Shown here: positions 6,768 through 11,568 of the stretch, piece by piece
Numbering within the stretch: the first letter of the stretch is position 1
Layout of the letters: the number at the start of each line of letters is the position of its first letter
Source of the DNA: DAOTVS01 sp034436375
GTDB lineage: Bacteria > Chloroflexota > Anaerolineae > SpSt-313
Reading direction: 5' to 3'
DNA length: 11,568 bases
Assembly (NCBI GenBank): GCA_034436375.1
Contig: DAOTVS010000234.1
Span: 1-11,568, forward strand
Notes under the pieces: generated by a model
The model's database searches: none
What the model was told of the DNA's origin: nothing
Seen by the model: only the letters and a program-made list of their open reading frames with translations
Position numbers and translations under genes: made by a program

Positions 6768-7682
6768 ATGCGACCATTTGCCTATCGAGCGCCGACCTCC
6801 ATTGCTGAAGCGGTCGCCCTGCTGGGCGCCCAGTCTGCGGGCGCTCGCCCCTTTGCCGGGGGCACCGACCTCCTGGTGCTGATGCGACACGGGCTGCTAT
6901 CAGCGGAGATGCTGGTCGACCTGAAGCGCATCCCCGAGCTGAACGAGCTCTCCTACACGCCCGAGGCGGGGCTCACCATCGGCGCCGCTGTACCCCTGCG
7001 GCAGGTCGCCGATTGCCCGGAGGTGGCAGCCCATTACCCCGCCTTGCATGATGCCGTCTCGCTCATAGGCGGGCCGGCCATCCGCGAGCGGGCCACCCTG
7101 GGCGGCAACCTGGGCAATGCCGCCCCCAGCGCCGATTCCATCCCACCTTTGATGGTGCTGGAGGCGTGGCTTACCGTGGCCGGACCCGAAGCGGCCCCCG
7201 GGTCCGTCTCTACAGTTAGCAGCGATGGCGCGATACGCCGTCTGCCGGTAGGTAATCTCTGCACCGGCCCGCGGCAGACGGCCCTGCGCCCAGGGGAAAT
7301 GATCGTCTCCATTCATCTGCCGCCCCCACCGCCGCACACCGGCAGCAGCTACCTTCGCTTTATCCCTCGTGGGGAGATGGATATCGCCGTGGCCGGTGCG
7401 GGGGCCTGGGTGCAGCTCTCGCCCGAGAGAAATCGCATCGAGGCGGCGCGCATCGCCCTGAGCGCCGTGGGGCCAACGCCCCTCTTGGCCGCAGAAGCGG
7501 GCGCTTCGCTGGCGGGGCAGGAGCCCTCGGCGGAGGCGATGGCCGAGGCGGCGCGCCTGGCGCAAGAGGCAGCGCAGCCCATCAGCGATGTGCGTGGCAC
7601 CGCCGCCCAACGCCGGCACCTGATCGGCGTCCTCACGCGGCGGGCGCTGGAGCAGGCCATCGAGAGAGCAAGAAGAGGTTAA
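6768..7682 (+). CDS. Molybdenum hydroxylase FAD-binding subunit (CoxM/XdhB type)
   Basis: This 304-residue flavoprotein subunit accepts electrons from the iron-sulfur subunit and passes them to an external acceptor. The FAD-binding signatures are FAGGTD at 29-34 and TLGGNL at 110-115, followed by NAAPSADSIPPL, which contact the pyrophosphate and ribityl parts of FAD. The C-terminal domain typical of CO dehydrogenase flavoproteins begins around RFIPRGEMDIA (198-207). Length is normal for the family (about 280-300). It is first in an operon in the coxM-coxS-coxL order, but the catalytic subunit is not a CO dehydrogenase. The gap to the next gene is 149 bp and contains an inverted-repeat element, unusual for subunits needed in equal amounts. 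Confidence 0.9.
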   Translation: MRPFAYRAPTSIAEAVALLGAQSAGARPFAGGTDLLVLMRHGLLSAEMLVDLKRIPELNELSYTPEAGLTIGAAVPLRQVADCPEVAAHYPALHDAVSLIGGPAIRERATLGGNLGNAAPSADSIPPLMVLEAWLTVAGPEAAPGSVSTVSSDGAIRRLPVGNLCTGPRQTALRPGEMIVSIHLPPPPPHTGSSYLRFIPRGEMDIAVAGAGAWVQLSPERNRIEAARIALSAVGPTPLLAAEAGASLAGQEPSAEAMAEAARLAQEAAQPISDVRGTAAQRRHLIGVLTRRALEQAIERARRG

Positions 7683-7720
7683 TCTCACCGTCGTTGTAGC
7701 CTGGAGGTAGGCCGGATAAT

Positions 7721-7784
7721 CACCAAGATGCAAAGGCGCACAGAGCTGTGGTCATATCCTTTGTGCTTCTTTGTGTCCTTGGTG
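7721..7784. repeat. Imperfect long inverted repeat between FAD and 2Fe-2S subunit genes
   Basis: The left arm starts CACCAAG (7721-7727) and the right arm ends CTTGGTG (7778-7784). Over about 25 nt the arms (7721-7745 and 7758-7784) match at roughly 20 positions with one 1-nt gap. Inside the right arm CTTTGTG occurs twice with a 10-nt period (7759-7765 and 7769-7775). The sequence is less GC-rich than the genes around it. It begins 38 nt after the stop of the FAD-subunit gene and ends 33 nt before the next Shine-Dalgarno, so it would be transcribed within the operon. It resembles a dispersed intergenic repeat; the family is not identified here. No ORF of note lies in the gap. Confidence 0.65.
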
Positions 7785-7831
7785 ACTTGCTGGATGACTG
7801 CAATGAGTAGCCCTGTCAAGGAGGCGAGCCG

Positions 7832-8323
7832 ATGGTAGAAAAGACCCGGGTGCGCGCGACAGTGAACGGGCGCGAGGTCGAGTTCCTCTGCGAGCCGCGG
7901 CAGAGCCTGCTGGAGTGTCTGCGCGATATCCTCCATCTCACAGGCACCAAAGAGGGCTGCAACGATGGCAACTGCGGCGCTTGCAGCGTGCTGCTCAACG
8001 GGCGGCTGGTGAACTCTTGCCTGGTGCTGGGCGTGGAGATCGATGGGCAGGCAGTGACGACCGTGGAGGGCCTGGCCGGGCCAGAGGGGTTACACCCCCT
8101 CCAGCAGGCCTTTCTGGATCAAGGGGGCCTGCAGTGCGGCTATTGCACGCCGGGCATGCTCCTGGCGGCCAAGGCGCTCCTGGACCGCAACCCCCACCCA
8201 AGCGAAGCAGAAATCCGCGCCTGGATGGCGGGCAACCTCTGCCGCTGCACGGGCTATGAGCGCATCGTGCGGGCTATTCAGAAGGCAAAAGGGCGGATGG
8301 AGGTGCCTGATGGCCGAGTATGA
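7832..8323 (+). CDS. Molybdenum hydroxylase 2Fe-2S subunit (CoxS/XdhC type)
   Basis: This 163-residue subunit carries the two [2Fe-2S] clusters that link the Mo site to FAD. The N-terminal plant-ferredoxin-like cluster uses C43, C48, C51 (in EGCNDGNCGACS) and C63. The C-terminal four-helix domain binds the second cluster with C102 and C105 (QCGYCTPGM) and C137 and C139 (NLCRCTGYERI). All eight cysteines are present, so the protein looks functional. The start ATG at 7832 has AAGGAGG 7 nt upstream. Its last 14 nt overlap the start of the Mo-subunit gene, implying coupled translation. Confidence 0.95.
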   Translation: MVEKTRVRATVNGREVEFLCEPRQSLLECLRDILHLTGTKEGCNDGNCGACSVLLNGRLVNSCLVLGVEIDGQAVTTVEGLAGPEGLHPLQQAFLDQGGLQCGYCTPGMLLAAKALLDRNPHPSEAEIRAWMAGNLCRCTGYERIVRAIQKAKGRMEVPDGRV

Positions 8324-10484
8324 GGTGATCGGGTCACGGCCGGTGCCTTATGGGGCGGTGGAAAAGCTGACGGGACAGGCGGTGTTCGGGGCCGATGTCA
8401 GGCTGCCGCAGATGATCCATGGCCGGGTGCTGCGCAGCCCTCATGCTCACGCACGCATCCACAGGATCGATACGACCGCGGCGGAGGCCCTGCCCGGCGT
8501 GCGCGCGGTGGCGACAGCAGCCGATTTCACCGCCGGCAACGGGTGGGAAAACATGCTGGCCGGCAGCAAGGCGCTTTACGTAGGGCACCCCATCGCTGCC
8601 GTGGCCGCCGATGACACCTGGATTGCCGAAGAGGCCCTGGGCCTCATCCGTGTGGATTACGAGCCCCTGCCGCCGGTGCTGGATATGCGCGCTGCCCTGC
8701 AGCCCGGCGCCCCCCTGCTGCACCCGGACCTCGAGGCGGGCAACGTGGCCTCTCATTTCGAGATGGTCAAGGGCGACCCCGACCGTGCGCTGCGCGAGGC
8801 CGCCGTGATGGTGGAGCGCGAGTTCCGCACCACCATGGTGCACCAGGGATACATCGAGCCCCACGCCAGCCTGGCCGCCTGGAGCCCCGATGGCTCGCTC
8901 ACGATCTGGACCTGTACACAGGGGGCCTTTCCCGTGCGCAGCGAGGTGGCGCGCCTGTTGGGGCTGCCCGAATCGCGCGTGCGGGTGGTGCCGACGGCCA
9001 TTGGCGGCGGCTTTGGCGGCAAGACTGTGAGCTACCTGGATGCGGTGGCCGCCATCCTGGCGCGCAAGGCGGCCCTGCCGGTCAAGATGGTAATGAGCCG
9101 CGCCGAGGTCCTGCAGGCGACCGGGCCAACCCCAGGGACGATAATCCGCATCAAAGCGGCGGCCGGCCCTGATGGGCGCCTGCAGGCGGTGATCGCCGAG
9201 CTCTACTACGAGGCGGGCGCCTTCCCCAGCTCGATTGCAGGCTCGGGGGCCGAGGTGCTGCTGGGCGGCTATGATGTGCCCCACGCGCGGATCGAGGGCT
9301 ATGACGTGGTCGTTAACAAGCCGCACACCGCCTCCTACCGCGCGCCCGGCGCGTGCCCCGCCGCCTTTGCCATGGAGCAGGTGGCCGATGAGCTGGCCGG
9401 GCGCCTGAGGATGGACCCCATCGAGTTCCGCCTGCTGAACGCGGCGCGTGAGGGCACAGTGCGCGTCAACGGCTCCTCCGCGCCGGTCATGGGCACAGTA
9501 GAAGTCCTGCACCGGGCACGTGAGCACCCCCACTATCGGGCGCCCTTGGGTGGGCCCAACCGTGGCCGGGGGGTGGCTTGCGGCTATTGGGGCAACTGGG
9601 GGGCGCAATCGAGCTGCACCATCCAGGTCAATAGCGACGGCACGGTGAGCCTCCTCACCGGCTCGGTGGACCTCTCGGGCTCGCTGACAAGCATCGCCAT
9701 GCAGGCAGCAGAGATGTTGGGAGTGCCCATCGATCGGGTGCAGGCGAGTGTCGGCGATACAGGCTCCATCGGCTTTACCGAGGTCACAGCGGGCAGCCGG
9801 ACGACCTTTGCCAGCGGCCTGGCGGCGGTGGAGGCGGCGCGCGATGTGATCGCCCAGCTGCGCGCGCGGGCGGCGGAGCTGTGGCGGGCCCCGCTGGAGC
9901 AGGTGACATTCGAGCGAGGGGTGCTTTCCTACCCCGCGGGTGGCCGCAAAATGACCTTCACTGAGCTGGCAGGGCTCCTGCTGGAAACGGGCGGGCCGGT
10001 AACGGGGCGGGGCAATGTGGATGGCGACCGCTATGGCGTGGGCCCGGGCTATGGCGCCCACATTGCCGATGTGGAGGTGGACCCCGAGACGGGCCGGGTG
10101 AGGGTGCTGCGCTACACCGCCGTGCAGGATGTGGGGCGCGCCATACACCCGGGCAACGTGGAAGGGCAGATCCAGGGCGGTGTGGTACAGGGGATCGGCT
10201 GGGCCCTGTACGAGGGCTATCAGTATGGGCCAGATGGCGCCATGCTCAACCCCACCCTGCTCGATTACAAGCTGCCCACCGCCCTCGATGCGCCCCCCAT
10301 CGAGCCGGTGATCGTGGAAGTGCCCTGCCCCACCCATCCCTTTGGCGTGCGCGGTGCGGGCGAGGTGCCCATCGTGCCCGCGCCCGCGGCGGTCGCCAAC
10401 GCCATCTATCACGCCACCGGTGTGCGCATGGAACAATTGCCCATGTCGCCCGCCTACATCCTGGAGAGGATGGGAATCATCTAG
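8310..10484 (+). CDS. Molybdenum hydroxylase large subunit (xanthine dehydrogenase family)
   Basis: This 724-residue catalytic subunit should bind Mo-molybdopterin cytosine dinucleotide and hydroxylate an unsaturated or N-heterocyclic carbon, or an aldehyde, with water as oxygen source. The N-terminal a/b-hammerhead domain covers about 15-120 (KLTGQAVFGADV). Cofactor-site blocks include AIGGGFGGK (230-238), SYRAPGACPAAFAMEQ (342-357) and the catalytic glutamate E685 in GVRGAGEVP. The AYRCSFR loop of form I CO dehydrogenase is absent, so it is not CoxL. Where xanthine dehydrogenases have a Gly-Gln-Gly cofactor loop, this protein reads GSVDLSGSLTSIAMQ (451-465), a variant I recall from a broad uncharacterised bacterial branch. 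The ATG at 8310 has GGAGG 6 nt upstream inside the preceding gene. No Mo-cofactor maturation gene is in the window. Substrate unknown. Confidence 0.9.
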   Translation: MAEYEVIGSRPVPYGAVEKLTGQAVFGADVRLPQMIHGRVLRSPHAHARIHRIDTTAAEALPGVRAVATAADFTAGNGWENMLAGSKALYVGHPIAAVAADDTWIAEEALGLIRVDYEPLPPVLDMRAALQPGAPLLHPDLEAGNVASHFEMVKGDPDRALREAAVMVEREFRTTMVHQGYIEPHASLAAWSPDGSLTIWTCTQGAFPVRSEVARLLGLPESRVRVVPTAIGGGFGGKTVSYLDAVAAILARKAALPVKMVMSRAEVLQATGPTPGTIIRIKAAAGPDGRLQAVIAELYYEAGAFPSSIAGSGAEVLLGGYDVPHARIEGYDVVVNKPHTASYRAPGACPAAFAMEQVADELAGRLRMDPIEFRLLNAAREGTVRVNGSSAPVMGTVEVLHRAREHPHYRAPLGGPNRGRGVACGYWGNWGAQSSCTIQVNSDGTVSLLTGSVDLSGSLTSIAMQAAEMLGVPIDRVQASVGDTGSIGFTEVTAGSRTTFASGLAAVEAARDVIAQLRARAAELWRAPLEQVTFERGVLSYPAGGRKMTFTELAGLLLETGGPVTGRGNVDGDRYGVGPGYGAHIADVEVDPETGRVRVLRYTAVQDVGRAIHPGNVEGQIQGGVVQGIGWALYEGYQYGPDGAMLNPTLLDYKLPTALDAPPIEPVIVEVPCPTHPFGVRGAGEVPIVPAPAAVANAIYHATGVRMEQLPMSPAYILERMGII

Positions 10485-10555
10485 GGATATGAGAGCAGAA
10501 GAGGGCGGTACGGTTGTACCTCTCTCCGGCCTCATACCCCTGCAGGTGTACGAGT
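10485..10555. other. Intergenic gap after the molybdo-hydroxylase operon
   Basis: The only structure is a 5-bp stem, GGTAC (10507-10511) with GTACC (10516-10520) around a GGTT loop. It might be extended by AGA/TCT across a bulge. No T-run follows, so it is a poor terminator candidate. I see no gene here. Confidence 0.4.
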
Positions 10556-10584
10556 TTGTGGCCCCTCTTTGACTGTGGTACAAT
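10556..10584 (+). promoter_or_regulatory. Promoter of the chain-length determinant gene
   Basis: A strong -10 box TACAAT (10579-10584, 5 of 6) preceded by TG-rich sequence lies 17 bp after a weak -35 box TTGTGG (10556-10561, 3 of 6). Transcription would start near 10591, about 30 nt before the GTG start codon. A better-looking TTGACT at 10569 is too close to the -10 box to pair with it. Confidence 0.5.
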
Positions 10585-10607
10585 GCCCCCGTTCTTTTAT
10601 GATCTGC

Positions 10608-10614
10608 GAGGAGG
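10608..10614 (+). promoter_or_regulatory. Shine-Dalgarno selecting a GTG start
   Basis: GAGGAGG ends 6 nt before the GTG at 10621. A TTG in the same frame at 10615 directly abuts the motif and cannot be used with it. Confidence 0.75.
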
Positions 10615-10620
10615 TTGGCT

Positions 10621-11274
10621 GTGCCCCTGAAGGAGTACCTGCGGATCCTCTGGAAGCGGGGCTGGATCATCATCGTCATGGCCTTTGTGACGGCTGCCAG
10701 CGCCGTAGTTTTCAGCATGCTGCAGCGTCCCGTTTACCGTTCCAGCATCCAGATCAATGTCATTCCAGCGCGCCTGGACCTGGGCCTGACGGAATCGATC
10801 AAAAGCCTGATGCGCAACTATGCCGCCAACATCGTCTCCAACAAGACCCTGCAAGAGGTCATCGACCGCACCGGGCAGGATATGACCACCGACATGCTTC
10901 GCAGCCGGGTCAAGGTGTCATCCATCGAATCGGACTTTATGATCCAAATCGATGTGGACGATTACGATCCGGTCGTGGCGCAACAACTGGCCCAGTCAGT
11001 CGCCGACGTTTTCATCGAGAACGTCAATATCTCCATGCAAGATCAGGACAAGGCCGACCGGGTGGGTGTTTCCGCCAAAGATGCGGCTGAGCCGGCCTAT
11101 CTACAATCGCCCAAGAAAAAGATCAACGCCCTCGCGGGAGGGATTTTCGGTGTGCTCCTGGGGACAGTGATTGTCCTCGTCCTGGAGTGGCTCAATTCGG
11201 GGATCATCCGCTCGAGTACGGATCTCGAACGTGCTACGGGGATAACGGTACTGGGGGAGATTCCAGAGAACTAG
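10621..11274 (+). CDS. Polysaccharide co-polymerase / chain-length determinant (Wzz, CapA-like)
   Basis: This 217-residue inner-membrane protein has the Wzz layout: a short cytoplasmic N-terminus (PLKEYLRILWKRGW), a first membrane helix at about 15-33, an extracytoplasmic domain to about 165, a second helix at about 169-189, and a short cytoplasmic tail ending in a DLERATGITVLGEIPE motif. In Gram-positive-type systems such a tail docks and activates a separate tyrosine kinase, and the next gene encodes that kinase. The extracytoplasmic part is short and lacks the long coiled coil of O-antigen Wzz proteins, so control of capsule or exopolysaccharide length is more likely. It starts with GTG behind GAGGAGG. 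The stop codon TAG (11272-11274) is the first triplet of a heptad-repeat arm. Confidence 0.85.
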   Translation: MPLKEYLRILWKRGWIIIVMAFVTAASAVVFSMLQRPVYRSSIQINVIPARLDLGLTESIKSLMRNYAANIVSNKTLQEVIDRTGQDMTTDMLRSRVKVSSIESDFMIQIDVDDYDPVVAQQLAQSVADVFIENVNISMQDQDKADRVGVSAKDAAEPAYLQSPKKKINALAGGIFGVLLGTVIVLVLEWLNSGIIRSSTDLERATGITVLGEIPEN

Positions 11275-11431
11275 CTATTAGCTATCAGTTTTCAGCTTTC
11301 TCGCTCGCTGTAGAGGGTGCTGTTCTCTCGGTCGAGGATCAAGGTGGACGCTTGGCGAGACCACGGCTGTGAGCCGTATGCTCGCGGTGTTTGTGCAATC
11401 ACTATAAGCTAATAGCTAATAGCTGATAGCT
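11272..11431 (+). repeat. Heptad-repeat element with inverted arms between Wzz-like gene and kinase
   Basis: The left arm has tandem 7-mers TAGCTAT, TAGCTAT, CAGTTTT, CAGCTTT (11272-11299). The right arm has ATAAGCT, AATAGCT, AATAGCT, GATAGCT (11404-11431), in opposite orientation. A 13-nt stretch is exactly inverted: 11273-11285 with 11412-11424. The core holds a two-step hairpin (11355-11385). The upstream stop codon starts the left arm; the right arm ends 1 nt before the GGAGG of the next gene. The design matches the folP-folK element although the heptad sequence differs. I see no open reading frame of note inside. Confidence 0.8.
11355..11385 (+). other. Two-step hairpin in the core of the Wzz-kinase element
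   Basis: GCGAG (11355-11359) pairs with CTCGC (11381-11385). After a symmetric 3/3-nt internal loop, ACGGCT (11363-11368) pairs with AGCCGT (11372-11377) around a GTG loop. No T-run follows, so it is probably not a terminator. It could stabilise or process the transcript. Confidence 0.55.
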
Positions 11432-11441
11432 CGGAGGTATC

Positions 11442-11568
11442 ATGAGCGTTGATATGAAGGCACTTGTAACCCTCAGTGACCCAAATTCGCCGGTCAGTGA
11501 GGCTTACCGCGCGCTGCGCACCAATCTCACCTTCACCTCCATCGACAAGCCGCCGCGCACACTGATGC
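11442..11568 (+). CDS. CpsD/CapB-type tyrosine kinase, N-terminal fragment
   Basis: Only the first 42 codons are in the window; the gene runs past its right edge. The visible protein begins MSVDMKALVTLSDPNSPVSE and contains EAYRALRTNLTF (residues 20-31), the characteristic N-terminal block of bacterial BY-kinases that contacts the neighbouring subunit. The Walker motifs should follow just beyond the edge. GGAGG lies 4 nt before the ATG at 11442; a second ATG at 11454 is too far from it. Together with the preceding Wzz-like gene it forms the usual transmembrane activator plus kinase pair that controls exopolysaccharide polymerisation and export. Confidence 0.8.
   Translation, partial: MSVDMKALVTLSDPNSPVSEAYRALRTNLTFTSIDKPPRTLM

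Noticed and set aside
6768..10484. Aerobic CO dehydrogenase (coxMSL) because of gene order
   Set aside because: The large subunit lacks the AYRCSFR active-site loop of form I CoxL; gene order alone is shared by many molybdenum hydroxylases.
10507..10520. Intrinsic terminator after the Mo subunit
   Set aside because: The 5-bp stem GGTAC/GTACC is short and no T-tract follows.
10615..10620. TTG start for the Wzz-like protein
   Set aside because: It abuts GAGGAGG with no spacing; the GTG at 10621 has ideal spacing.
8334..10718. A 794-codon open frame antisense to the molybdo-hydroxylase large subunit
   Set aside because: It has shadow composition (His/Arg/Gly-rich), no recognisable motif and no start signals; the plus-strand gene is certain.

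Overview
The window is about 60% or more GC, is densely coded, and carries bacterial operons with strong Shine-Dalgarno sequences. The gene set is a folate cluster whose FolP has an N-terminal extension, a UbiA/MenA-like prenyltransferase, a three-subunit molybdenum hydroxylase and a Wzz/tyrosine-kinase exopolysaccharide pair. Intergenic DNA is rich in short tandem repeats. This best fits an environmental bacterium such as a Chloroflexota (Anaerolineae-like) lineage, but that placement is inferred from overall style and not from a marker gene.

Layout: (1) 1-267 is non-coding, with a perfect 13-bp inverted repeat and a good promoter. It leads into a plus-strand HAD-IB phosphatase (268-936). 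(2) 991-5449 is a minus-strand operon read right to left: MBL-fold hydrolase, folE, folP, folK, M16 peptidase. It has a clear promoter (TATAAT, 17-bp spacer) at 5488-5516. Spacing is tight (ATGA overlap, 9 bp, 25 bp) except between folP and folK, where a 150-bp repeat element lies. (3) 5542-6576 is a minus-strand UbiA-family prenyltransferase with its own promoter, divergent from (4). (4) 6768-10484 is a plus-strand molybdo-hydroxylase operon in the order FAD subunit, 2Fe-2S subunit, Mo subunit. An imperfect inverted-repeat element separates the first two genes. (5) From 10621 to the window end is a plus-strand polysaccharide chain-length protein, followed after another repeat element by the start of a CpsD-type tyrosine kinase cut by the window edge.

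FolE, FolP and FolK supply three steps of tetrahydrofolate synthesis: GTP to dihydroneopterin triphosphate, then pyrophosphorylation of hydroxymethyl-dihydropterin, then joining to p-aminobenzoate. FolB, which would act between FolE and FolK, is not in this window. The molybdo-hydroxylase subunits form one complex that passes electrons from the Mo site through two 2Fe-2S clusters to FAD. Its substrate cannot be read from the sequence, but it is not a form I CO dehydrogenase.

The least ordinary content is between genes. Two elements (2814-2972 and 11272-11431) share one design: 7-nt tandem repeats at both ends in opposite orientation, a two-step hairpin in the middle, the upstream gene's stop codon inside the first repeat arm, and the next gene's Shine-Dalgarno just outside the second arm. 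Every heptad of the folP-side arm contains TAA. Because 7 is not a multiple of 3, that arm closes all three reading frames. I did not find a recognisable new multi-gene system.
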